A DNA stretch of 64,000 bases from NCBI GenBank assembly GCA_021234535.1, contig CM037843.1, positions 38,317,200 through 38,381,199 on the forward strand, given 5' to 3'. A program made the position numbers and the translations under genes. The notes below the pieces were generated by a model. That model was not told where the DNA came from. It was given only the letters and a program-made list of their open reading frames with translations, and searched no databases. The DNA is from Stichopus chloronotus. Taxonomy: Eukaryota > Echinodermata > Holothuroidea > Aspidochirotida > Stichopodidae. This document shows, piece after piece, positions 23,965 to 34,740 of the stretch; within the stretch, counting starts at the first letter, position 1; every line of letters starts with the position of its first letter.

Positions 23965-25374
23965 TTTGGTTGCCCCTCAGCCCCGATGCAGGGCACGCGA
24001 CGGTTTGTGTATATTCCCTTCCAGCGCGTGCCACTGTAACTCACACCGCTCAACAATGAAAACAAATTCGCGCGCTAAAATGTTGTTGGCTTATCTCCTT
24101 GAAATGTTTTGTTCAATTAGCTGGTGTGGAAGCACTTCAAAGGAATTTCTCTCACCTCGTGTGAGGACATCTCTAAAAATCATCATTCTTTCTCTATAAC
24201 TCTTTTTTTTTCTATTCTTCTCATTTCTTACAGGCGAGCGTCATTCATCATCGATTAGAGAACGGATAAGACAGCTGCTTGTAGTTCGACTTGACAACAA
24301 AAGATAAACTCAAATGTAGTTTAACAGGAACCGCCAAAGATCATGTACGGCAACCTCAACAAGGATTCCATGCGTGGTCCTCTAACTATCAGTTCCTCGT
24401 GGCAGCTGCAAAATGTTTATACTTGATACCACAAACGGAATATCCCGAGAAACGATAAAATCTTGGTGCCGATGATCAAGACACTTCGTGAAGGTATATC
24501 TAACAGACTGGGAAACAACCTGAGACGATGACCTGACCATGTGTGCATGTTGGGAAGGTTACCATGTGAAGGCAATCCCACCTGCCGTTAATAACGATGT
24601 CGTGAAAAGCTTTGTGTTCGGTGGTAATACTTAAAAATAGTTACTCGTCACCCCAAGCTACATTTTTTGGATAGGGGTTCGCAAAATTCTCAATTGGTTC
24701 TGCTCTTTGATTGACAGCAAAGATGCAGAGTAGCTCATGTTACACAGAATGCATAGGGGTACATCGTTTTGATTATACAAGTGTACGAGTTTTAGACAGA
24801 TTTTCGGAGGGACTAGAAGCAAGTGGTTGAGAGATTTGAAACTGTTTGGACGATGAGTGACTGCCTTTAAGACTCATATAGCACATTGACCGGCTTAAGT
24901 CAAAGCAGAACAAATTCATGCATGAATCTGTGATTTTTAGAGGGAGGGTGGAGATGGTGGGGGTGGGATGGGGATGGGGAGACAGGAAAAGACAGATATG
25001 ACAAAATACAGGTGTGCACTAGGCGGTTGCAATTGGGGAGGAAAAAAAGCAAATGTAAATTATCTCCAAAGTCCCTTCCCCTTTAATTAAAAGTTAAGGA
25101 AACACCCCACTTTCTTACGTACATAATGATCCAAACGATTGCAGGTGTGTGGGGTTCCGGTGGGACTTCTGGAAGCTTAAATCACCTAGTCGGAATATGA
25201 AAGACTATTCCTGTAATAAAGGTAATAATTTAATGGAAGTTGATCTTTGATTGGCAATAAGTTGCCTCGAGTATTCTATTATCGCTATTAAACGACTTGC
25301 TTTGGTTTCAGTCTGTTTAGCTACCCGAACTGGAAAGTGTATAGGCTATGTATGGTCTATATCTATGTCTAATG
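23965..25374. other. Non-coding stretch, no gene recognised
   Basis: A long pyrimidine tract ending in CATTTCTTACAG (to about 24233) resembles a 3' splice site, but the following sequence has only a 22-codon frame. G-rich simple sequence lies at 24940-24985. Confidence 0.4.
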
Positions 25375-25694
25375 TATAGGCCTAAGCACCGGGTCTAAAA
25401 TCGGATCCGGGTACGCGAATTCCACGGTCGGCCGGGTACCCGAAAAAAATCACTTCCGTTAGTCTGGGAGTTTGTTCTGAACATTTGCTCTGCATATTAA
25501 TATAACACCAAGTGTCTTGCTCAACGAACAATGAAATGTTCTTTTTTAGGCAAAGGCCTATATGCTGAATTTTGTCACAATGAACGTTGGTGAAACTTTG
25601 GATCCGGCTATAGCAAATTTCGGAACCCGATCCTGACATCGTCGATCTTGTGCCCGAATACCCGGGTACACGGTGCAAACACCAGCCTATATAG
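25375..25694. mobile_element. GGGTACCC-rich foldback, probable MITE
   Basis: The two ends are TATAGGCCTAAGCACCGGGT and, on the opposite strand, TATATAGGCTGGTGTTTGCACCG, an imperfect inverted pair. Just inside each lie GC-rich words built from GGGTACCCG, GGATCCGG and GGGTATTCGGG in opposite orientations, while the middle is AT-rich and unique. The size (about 320 bp) and lack of coding capacity fit a MITE. The TIRs are weak and the superfamily is unknown. Confidence 0.35.
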
Positions 25695-27209
25695 ATCATT
25701 ATGTATACACTGTGAGCACGAAACTGAAACGACTAACGAACCTGATTAGTATGCATATCATACAACTGTTAGGTCATGTGACCGTTTGTTTCCAAGAATT
25801 GTAATTAACGTACTTTAAGATCGAAGAACACTGCATCGATACTACAGAAATTGACTCCACGTAGAGGCTTATTAAAATCACTGGGCCCTGAGGAACCGTT
25901 TCTACTAATTTCTTGGAAGTATACCGTGTTCAGAGGGAAATTCACTCTCGATTTCCTCGTTTTAGCGACTTTATTTATAGTATGAGAGTTATTGGATTTA
26001 CGGTCAGAGAAAGTTTATAACGTGCAGAGAGACAAATCCAAGTATCGTATATAAGTTGTGGTAGTATTCGGAGAGATTAATACCGTAGGGAATTAAACTG
26101 TCAGTATGCGTTAACTCCGTCTTCCAATAAACGCCACGATGAATCGACACAGCACGTGCAGATGTATTTGAAAACTGATAATAACCACTTACTGTAATCC
26201 AAACGTGATTTGTATAGAAGCAAAATGTAAATTACGTGACGCTTCCGGAAGATGATGTTATAAGTAAATCGTGCATGGGTATATCCAGAAACCCCGGGCT
26301 AAGGTTCAGGTTTGTTGAAAAAAAACGGAAGCAAGTAAACAAAAGAATGTAATCTGTTTCGACACTTTTATCTATACTTTGATAAAAAAAAAGAAGTGAG
26401 CATGAGCAGTACAAGAAGAATGACATATCGTCATGGTAGTCCTGTTTGGTGTAGAGAATTTTTGGATTATTTAAATTGGTTAGGTAAAGGTGATATGTCA
26501 CCTATTGTGCATATACAGGGAAGAACTGAAAAGAACGCCGACATACACCTTCTGTGATGTATTCGTTAGGCTCGGGATATACCCATGCTGAAGTGCGGTG
26601 GGCATATATATATTACTTAGTGTACTCTTTTCATCACTGTTTGCCAAGTACCAAAGGGGTCATGTGTGTAATATATATTAAAAAGAAACAAAGGCATATG
26701 CAAGTAATTTTACGACCCTCTACTGGCGCGTGTCTTTAGGTCAAAGAGTACATCGGGAAGGTCAAGTAACCGTGTTGGCAAGTGTACAGTTTGAGTATTT
26801 TTACATGTGAATAGCGCACTTGAAATTGTAATTAGGGCTAATACTTGATAATACAACAGATAAGAGCAATTAGAGTGGTAGAAAATTGATTGTAAATGTC
26901 GATAAGGGCAAACTGATCAGAATGCCGCAATAGCGTGACATGCTGCACTGGTGATAGAAACCTAAACACAAATTTAATGAGTTTAATACAACTTAAAGCA
27001 GCTAGCTCTAGCTGATTTTGGATAACTGGTGAGGAAAGGGAGGGTGTGGAGTTGAGGTGACGATTCAAGTAAAGGCAATTATGGCACTAATTTGATTTTG
27101 ATTCCCGAATGTTACACATCTTAAATTGTTCTTATGAACATTAAACCAGAAAGTCAAAGGACTTTGTGATTCTTTGCCTATGTATGAAAAAAAAAGAAGA
27201 CAAAAGACA
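25695..27209. other. Non-coding stretch, no gene recognised
   Basis: Unique AT-rich sequence with no recognisable motif in any frame. Confidence 0.5.
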
Positions 27210-27279
27210 ACCAACATACCAATTTTGAAGTTCAATCCCTTTACCCTTCTTGAGATACCATGTCTACCAGGACTTTTGC

Positions 27280-27295
27280 TGACCTCTCGTGACCT
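27280..27295. promoter_or_regulatory. DR4 nuclear-receptor-type motif
   Basis: TGACCT, four bases (CTCG), TGACCT. On the minus strand this is AGGTCA-N4-AGGTCA, the DR4 layout bound by thyroid-hormone/LXR-type heterodimers. It is embedded in the tandem repeat. Binding is not shown. Confidence 0.3.
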
Positions 27296-27902
27296 TTAAT
27301 CTACTCATCAAGAGCTGCCAATGTTAACAGTTTGAAGTTCTACCAACATTGAGTTGCTGATATTTCCTCCTTAGTAAAATGGTTTCAAACTTTTACCTTT
27401 GGTGACCTCAAATGAACTTTAAACTGAATTGACCTTAATGAAAAACGGTAGAGATCATCTATTCACAATGGACAACCTGTGCACCAAGTATGAAGTTCTA
27501 CCAACTTTCCCTTCTGGAGATACTGTGTTTACAAAGTTTTCAAAGTATGGCCTCTACTAACGTCATGTGACCTTGGACCTTCCCAATACATGACAGATAT
27601 CATCTACTCATCAAGAGCAACCAACGTTTACAGTTTGAAGTATTCAGTAACATTCAGCTGCTGAAATATCTTCCTTAATAGGTTTTCTGACTGTAACCTC
27701 TGGTGACTTCAAATGACTTTTGACCTCTGTGAAAATTGCTATGGGTCACTTACTCACAATGGACAACCATTAGGCATATATCATGTTTTAAGTTCCAGAG
27801 ATCATTTAATCATCAAGTGCGATCAATGGTTAAAATTTGAAGTTCCAGCAAAATTCAGTTGCTATCTTCTTCCTTAATAGGTTTCAGACTTTTGAACTCA
27901 AA

Positions 27903-27915
27903 TGACCTTTGACCT
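27903..27915. promoter_or_regulatory. DR1 nuclear-receptor-type motif
   Basis: TGACCTTTGACCT, i.e. AGGTCA-A-AGGTCA on the minus strand, is an exact DR1 element of the type bound by HNF4, RXR and COUP-TF receptors. The same linker position elsewhere in the array carries decayed versions (near 27563 and 27712). Confidence 0.35.
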
Positions 27916-28021
27916 ACCTAAAAAAATAGGGATCATCTTCTCACAATGGACTACCTACACAACAACTTTGAGGTTCAAGCAACTTCCCTTCTAGAGACAT
28001 CGTGCTTACACGGCAAGGCGT

Positions 28022-28051
28022 CACACACACACGCACACCCATATACACACA
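28022..28051. repeat. Imperfect (CA)n microsatellite
   Basis: CA dinucleotides interrupted by CG, CC and TA, immediately after the tandem repeat. Confidence 0.7.
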
Positions 28052-29718
28052 AACGCCACAACCATCTACTAGATTCCTTACCTACCCAAAGGAATCAAAA
28101 AAGGATTCCCCTACAAATTATAGCTTATTTTGGAATCACTGTCTCAACTTCATGATCTGTTGAGAGCACATGTGTCTTTGATAGCATTTTACCTGTTGAG
28201 GGAATATGATGGAATCATTCAGAATAATACAGTGGTAATTCTCTGTTTCGAAGATGGAAGATTTCAAGTTTGTCAAGTGTTTTCAATCCTATTCTAACTT
28301 TGAACATTGAACCGACAGCGCCATACTTATCCGGTTTGACAATTACCATATGTCTTTTCAAAAAGAAATTTGTTTTCCATACATCGATCGTAAGTAACAT
28401 CTTAGGAGTGTAGATGTCAGTATGGGATGAATATCTTTCAAGAACAATTAAGTCAAAGGACAAATCATCACAGAACTAAAACAATCTGACTTACAAGTCA
28501 GCCTTTACAAACTACCGGCGTTTCCCTTCGTAAGTTTGCGAGCCTGTGTGAATGCATTATGTCCGTACTCTTATAAGCTTAGGTAGGTTAACATTGGATC
28601 GTTTGCATTCCTACATGCATAACACGCATACTGCTGTTAAGCTTTTGTACATATCATGCCGGGTAATATATCAAAATCCATGAGAAATAAACGCATAATC
28701 ACAGGGAGTAAAAGTTTTGCAAATGTTCTTTGTTTCATCAATAACAGAAACTTTGCCATATATAATACGGTACTCGACAGATGCAAACAAACATATGAGC
28801 AATCTTTCGTTAGGTTTATACTAAAGTCGAGATTATCCCCTACTGAGGCACGCGCCAAGTGACCCTTGACCTTACAGACAGCCGCCGTGTCTGTTTACTG
28901 TTATCGATATAGACTTTCTGCAAAGTGCTATGCGGAGTCTACACCTCTGACGTAGACAACCGCGTGTAACTTACTTCATGTTACTCCATTTTATTGTAAT
29001 AACGTGCTTGTTTGTGTTGCACGCATACACACCTACCATGGATTCGATCCGCGGTCTTGAGATTGCCGGGGGTAATTGGATTAAAATTACTTCAAAGTCC
29101 CAACAAAGCTCATAATGAGGATCAGTAATGCAAAAAAGAAAAAAAGAGAAAAAGAGGGACAAAAAGAAAAAGACATTTTTTTTCGAAATCTTTGTTCAAA
29201 CCAAGGCTAAGCTCGTTGAGGTGATGATAGCCAGTCTTTGAGCAAACACCAACCCCAGGCTAGTCAAATAAGAAACGACAGGCAATATAACAGTGTCTGG
29301 GAGATGTATTCATTGTACAAGTCATCTACTGGGTCTCTGTACATACTGTTAGCTTAACATACGCAGCTAAATAACTTAAACAGTTTTAGTCAATAGCAAC
29401 GCGTGCCCTATCCACGCGCCTGTCGTGTGCCTCGCTGGTAACAAAAGCACAATGGATATGAATATTCAAGTAAAGCAAACTCAACCTCTGTAAGTCTGGT
29501 TATAGCAAGGAGGTTCTTGTGAAAACTGACGACAAACAGATTGGTTGAGGTTTGCCTATGTGATGAACATGTGATAAAACAATTCACATCACGTTAACGT
29601 AGGCCTACTTTTGGACAAGTCTGTACCTAAATGATGTTATGCTACACAACATAAATCCTGTCGGCATAGTCACAGAGAGTTTCACAACTGTTCCATCCCT
29701 ACAGAGTCACTAGATTAG
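28052..29718. other. Non-coding stretch, no gene recognised
   Basis: No motif recognised. A-rich simple sequence occurs near 29130-29175. Confidence 0.5.
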
Positions 29719-29941
29719 TTAAAGGGAAAACCCAGTCCCCAAACTGAATTAGTACTTCCACCTATGCTAATTCATGAATGGTTCTTTTTCATTGAGTTAC
29801 TTTATTTTGCGCAAACCATTGCTTTTGCAGTACTAATATTCAGCATGCTAAAGGTCTAAAAAACTTTCATAAGACAAATGAGAATTGCAAGAGTCTGATG
29901 ATTTTTGCACTAAAGTAGGGGCGACTGCATATTCCCTTTAA
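29719..29941. mobile_element. T2/Kolobok-like MITE with matched ends
   Basis: A 223-bp element. The left end TTAAAGGGAAAACCCAGTC and the right end read in reverse, TTAAAGGGAATATGCAGTC, match at 16 of 19 positions, followed by CCCC and GCCCC. Both ends start with TTAA and fit the TTAAAGGRR signature of T2-type MITEs. The interior is AT-rich, non-coding and unrelated to the family at 3177 and 15781. It is the best-preserved DNA-transposon derivative in the window. Confidence 0.75.
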
Positions 29942-30628
29942 ATTACCTCATACCATATATGACAGATATCTAGCCAGCTTGATGGGCTTCTCATGTAAAA
30001 AGGTTCCATAAGCCACGAGTAATAGGCCTAATGTGATATGTACGGTAGTGCAGTAAGCCGTGGGCAGTCTGGATTTTGTTGTTTCTGTTAAGAAATGGTT
30101 GCAACCACCTTCATTTGACACTAAGAAGGAGATAAAAGCCTTACAAACTCTACCAACTGACATATAATGGCTGAAAATAAACAAAACAGTATTAAGATGG
30201 AATTCCACACACAGAAAACATCTAGCCTATTACGGTTGTATAACTGAAAGTAAATGAAGCAAACACTGCGATAAACTTGGTGTTCACTATTCTAGATTTG
30301 CAAAAGAGAGAATGTTCTGTTTGGAGTGCACTGCTATATTTGGTTATTGGAAATACATGCTGTTAACATACGCGGTATGGCAGCAAGATAAAGACTATAT
30401 ACCGTGGCACATGAAACATTCATCTTCCTGTTATAAATAAAATTATGGTGAAATGTTCGGTCATATTTTCACCCTCCATCGTAAGAATCATTCTTGAATT
30501 TGTACTTTTCTATTTGCGTATTTGTTGTTGTTTTTTTGTACAACAAAGTACTTGAGCAAATGAAAACAAGACAGTTCTTGAGAGGAGGCATTTTAAAACA
30601 CAAACATTTTCGTTTTTTGACTTTTTTT
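29942..30628. other. Non-coding stretch, no gene recognised
   Basis: No motif recognised. Confidence 0.5.
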
Positions 30629-30850
30629 GTGGCAAACGGTTCCATATTTGGGCGCAATTTAGCTTTGAAAATGTAGCGTCGATACGTAATTTATATTATA
30701 TGTTATATTATTTACACCACTAATTTATCACAATTTCAGTTTTTATCATTCTATAAAACGTGAGGAAGGGGCCTTATTGGAGATGCCTCTGCCAAAAAAT
30801 GGAGGGAGCCATGCCTCTCCATGCATCCGCCCATCCTGATCCCCGCTCAT
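30629..30850. repeat. Dispersed repeat, copy 1
   Basis: GGCAAACGGTTCCATATTTG and then GGGCGCAATTTAGCTT align with 56352-56392 at roughly 80-85% identity. Similarity continues through a TATATTATATGTTA region, ATCACAATTTCAGTTTTTATCA and a GAGATGCCTC/GCCATGCCTCTCC stretch to CATGATC. The ends are not sharply defined and no TIR or poly(A) is evident, so the class is open. Confidence 0.6.
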
Positions 30851-32830
30851 GATCTCGTGTATGCATGTATTTTATGCAGAGCTGCATATATGCCAGGTAC
30901 AAAATGGCTTAAAATGTGATAGGCTAACTCAAAACGTAAATTTGTTTGATTCTGGTGTCGTGGTGATAGTCATGATTCTGAAGATGACTGCATTTTTATT
31001 TTATTCGGAGGTCAACAAGTTATTCCAATAAGCAACGGCTGTTTGGGTACAATCCTTTTTCTGTATCATATAACTCATCAAATGTCATCTGAGATCCACC
31101 ACTATAAAATCTAGCAGACGTTATAGACAAGACAGCTCACGAATTTTTCGCAAAAAAAAAAAAAAAACAACAAAATTTGCGTAAAGTAGATTATTTCTGT
31201 AAGTCAAGGGTCATTGGACCTCAACTGAGGGAAAAAACATTTTCAATGTTGAAAAGAAGATAATGAATTACAGGTTCCTTTAACTTTGAATATAGATACA
31301 GTCCCCGGAGAAGATGAGTTGTTTTAATTTACATGAAGGTCAGAGGTTATTTGAGGTTGATATACTCTTAAAAAATACTATGAATGTCATGCATATGTTT
31401 CATCGAGAATAATTTAGAGGAATTACTCAATAAATCGTGGTTCTATTGAGAACTCTCGATTACCTTTGTCCAGCAAGAAGAACCCTTTGGTGAAAACGAA
31501 TTATTTCTAAGTATATTTGTTAGTAAACTTGATCGCTATTGATTTTCACTTGGGTCCAGGTTTGGTGACAGAGGAAGTGCAAAGTTTGTTTTCAACTAAA
31601 ACCTTTATGTATGTGCAAACCGGTAAAACGTCAGTTTATGTTCAAAGACCAATGTGATTTGGGCGTTTTCCATGAAAATATGACAAATATCCATAACTTA
31701 TCTCAGCAGTCTTGCGTACGAAGTGTAAATGATTTGCTGGAAACAAAACTTACAAGGCTGTTCCTGCACTATACAGGTGACGTGATAAACAGTTATACAG
31801 GGTTTGTGGTGCACTTTGTTTCGTTCTGAGAATTAGGCAGGGATGTGATATACGGTAGCAAGAACACATTGGCAATACATGTATAGGTGATGTGTATCAC
31901 GAATAATGTACATTTTGGGTTGCGATTCATAGGTTGGTGGATCGCAACTGTTCCAAGAAACAAAATGCAAAAAAAAAAATAAAATGCATCTATCATAGTC
32001 ACGAGTGGTTTATTTTACACCATAAGTAGTATTTGTTTTCATCGACCTAAGTTGTATCGTCAATATCCGTCAGACAGAATGGGCAATGCACTAAGAAGTT
32101 GAAGGGGCAGATGGACTGAATAGAATCTTAAATTGTGTCCTCACATTTATGTATTTGTGTATATCAGAATGCTACAATGCCCCCTTCCCTGTCCAGCATG
32201 GCTTGGACTTCATTGCAAACATTCGGTCACCGATAAGTGCAGAAAGTGTAGGGTTAATAAAAGTGTTACCGTGGTGTGAAAAAATGCATTTCCAATGCAC
32301 GTACACAGTTGAAAGAAGACTTTTAATTTACATAAAACCTACACTGGGTATACTATTCTTTTTGTCCCTGATATTCGTTGATCTAATCAATTAAGAAAGC
32401 TCAGAAATCATCAAAGTTGCTGAATAATTATCATAATCATTGAAAATTAAGACAATTACGAAAAAGCCGCAACAAACTTGTTTTCTGTCTCTTCTTGGCA
32501 ATTCGGTGAAACCGCGTAGTGGTTAACAAATGAAGCTCTTACAGCTTTGGAGATAGCATCACCAACGGCTTTTGGTGCATTTGATTACGTAATAGCACTG
32601 ACACTAAACCATTGACCATCTGCCCAGTTTCCATGGTTGTATAAGATATAGTGTTGGGGACTTAATTAACAAATATGAATCGAAACTTGGTAATTAAGCC
32701 ACGAGCCACCGACGTATCATGCGCTGTGGGTTTTTTATCTGTTTCATTTCGGCTTGTTTTCACCACAAACCTCATTTAAGTCGAAAGGCAAACAGTTGAG
32801 TCAACCAAGGAGTAGGATATAGAGTGATTT
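30851..32830. other. Non-coding stretch, no gene recognised
   Basis: A run of about 16 A lies at 31151-31166. No gene is recognised. Confidence 0.5.
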
Positions 32831-32895
32831 GTTCTTTCTTTCTTCTGTTCTTTTCTGTCTGTCTGTCTGCCTGTCTTTCTTTCTTCTCTCTCTTT
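32831..32895. repeat. CT-rich microsatellite
   Basis: Interrupted TTTC, TGTC and TC repeats over about 65 bp, fully pyrimidine plus G. Confidence 0.8.
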
Positions 32896-34693
32896 GTTGA
32901 GAATTAGCTCGTACCTCCGTAGTTTAATGACGGTGATCTTTTCAACGTGATCGGTGGCGGCACGTGTATCACACAGTAGTGGTGACACAGACAAGGGTAG
33001 TGACAAGGGTCGGGGGAAAATACCTTGCACAGCACAAGCCTAGGGTTTGAAATGAACCTTTTTTTGGAAGGGGTTTAATTGTGGAACGCGGAATGAACAC
33101 GTAACATGAGCTGATGAGGATCATGTCGAAAAATACCGGCGTTGTCAGGCATTCTTACATGGTAAATGAGATGATGCTCTACACTTTTACGGTGATACAT
33201 GTATACAGAGATAAAATGACCATGGACCCATACTCAATCAACGGGTAAACTTGTAAAAAGTAGAATATTTATCGACAGACCTTTGTCAGTGAGGGGGGGG
33301 GGGCTCGATTTTAACATTAGTGGAACATTTTACCCGGCAATTATGATCAACAAATTAAAACTCAATATATATGTTGTTAACGTAGGCTTACTATCATAGG
33401 CTGAGCGGAACTCCAGATCTTGTGCGGGTAAGGCCGAACCCCTGAGCCCCGCCCCCACTTCCGGATACGGGCCAGATCAATGACTCACTTTTACAACATT
33501 CGACGTGGTTCTTTGAAATTCCACACAGATCCCTGTCTATATCAAACCCGGAAGTATATAATCGGAACTTCATTTTTTTATTTTCTCACGGATTCTACCT
33601 GCAGCAATACATGATTTTAAAAACAACAGCCATACACTCTAAAGCAGCTGTCTGTGCACCACCTTTCGATTTCGCTTTTACTAACGTTAACATAAGCTGT
33701 GAAATGTATACAAACTGACGTCATAAACTTCAAGCTTAGTCACTGTTTAACTTCCTGAATACAGGATGAATATGCTGGTGTCCATCAGTGTGAGAGTACT
33801 AACTAAAGTTTTATGCTACGGTCTTCAGTCTATAACAATCAAAGTTATGAGATTTATTGCAAAGGCTTTTTTTTCGTAAGTCGGTGGGCGTGTGTGCGTA
33901 CATGCGCAAGTGGTCTAAACTGACAAACATGCGACCTATACACAAATATATCCATTCACACACAATCACAGTCATATTTGTCTCTGTTCTTCATCGTATT
34001 ATTGCCTGTAAATGATTGTCAAAGATGTCATGACGCAAACTCTAAATTAGAAAATTTTAAAATGAGCTATTGCAATGGTACTTTTGTCACTGCAATTGTT
34101 ATAAAGTTGTAAAGGGTGGAAGTAATGGCTCAAGACTGAAAATCTACCCCCAATGGACAGACTCATGGTTATCCATGACTTAAATGGCTCTGTATTTTAC
34201 AGCCTCTTGAAAAAAACATGGCTTTGGCTGTAACCTATAAATTCACCATGGACGTTTGACATGATCTAATAATCGCAGCCTTTGTCAGCTTTATTACTAC
34301 ACAGTTCCCATTAGATATTCGGGCTCTGCAAAAAAAAAACCGTTATGGAAGAAAAAGATAATTGTATCGATTTTGTCGGATTCGGTCGTGGTCAAGGATG
34401 AGAGGAATATATAACAATATATTGTAGACACCGAAATGCTCATCCTGAACACTGAAGCGTTATGTGCGCATGCGTCTGTTTGATCGTCTGCGTGTGTGTG
34501 AAACTGTTCCTAGTATATTTCTTTCAGTATAACATGTAAGTAGAGCATGCTCAAAATATCTATTACATAGCCAAATGTGGTGTAGAAGTATTCTTTCAAC
34601 AGGCTTCCATAACGGTTATGGTAATTATGAAACTTTAAAAAGCAATTAAGAAAAAAATTATGTAACAACGCGATGGACACCTCTCGGCAAAAC

Positions 34694-34740
34694 TATTTCT
34701 GCTACAGGTGTGCAGTTGAGTATTTCTGCTACAGGTGTGC
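34694..34740. repeat. Tandem duplication, 27-bp period
   Basis: TATTTCTGCTACAGGTGTGC is repeated exactly with a 27-bp period, a recent local duplication. Confidence 0.85.

Larger units (their letters stand above)
27210..27990. repeat. Degenerate tandem repeat, about 300-bp period
   Basis: Two alternating modules recur. Module A begins ATCTACTCATCAAGAGC and continues through CAGTTTGAAGTTCTACCAAC to TTGCTGA-ATATCTTCCTTA (27298, 27600, 27798). Module B begins CTATTCACAATGGACAACCT and continues through GAAGTTCTACCAACTTTCCC to GAGATACTGTG (27213 partial, 27457, 27747 truncated, 27936). Between them lie TGACCT-rich linkers. Spacing is 302 bp between the first two A modules and 198 bp after an internal deletion. 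No coding frame spans it. This resembles a dispersed complex repeat and not a centromeric satellite. Confidence 0.7.

Noticed and set aside
24190..24310. Long pyrimidine tract plus TTACAG considered as a genuine last-exon acceptor
   Set aside because: Only a 22-codon frame follows and no upstream exon with a matching phase was found.
27210..27990. Array with regular spacing considered as a CRISPR-like array
   Set aside because: Units are long, diverged and lack unique spacers of constant length; the DNA is eukaryotic in character.
29030..29070. GGATTCGATCC-like word considered as a tRNA B box
   Set aside because: No A box at the right distance and no acceptor-stem pairing on either strand. 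Similar words at 3010 and 8345 also failed.
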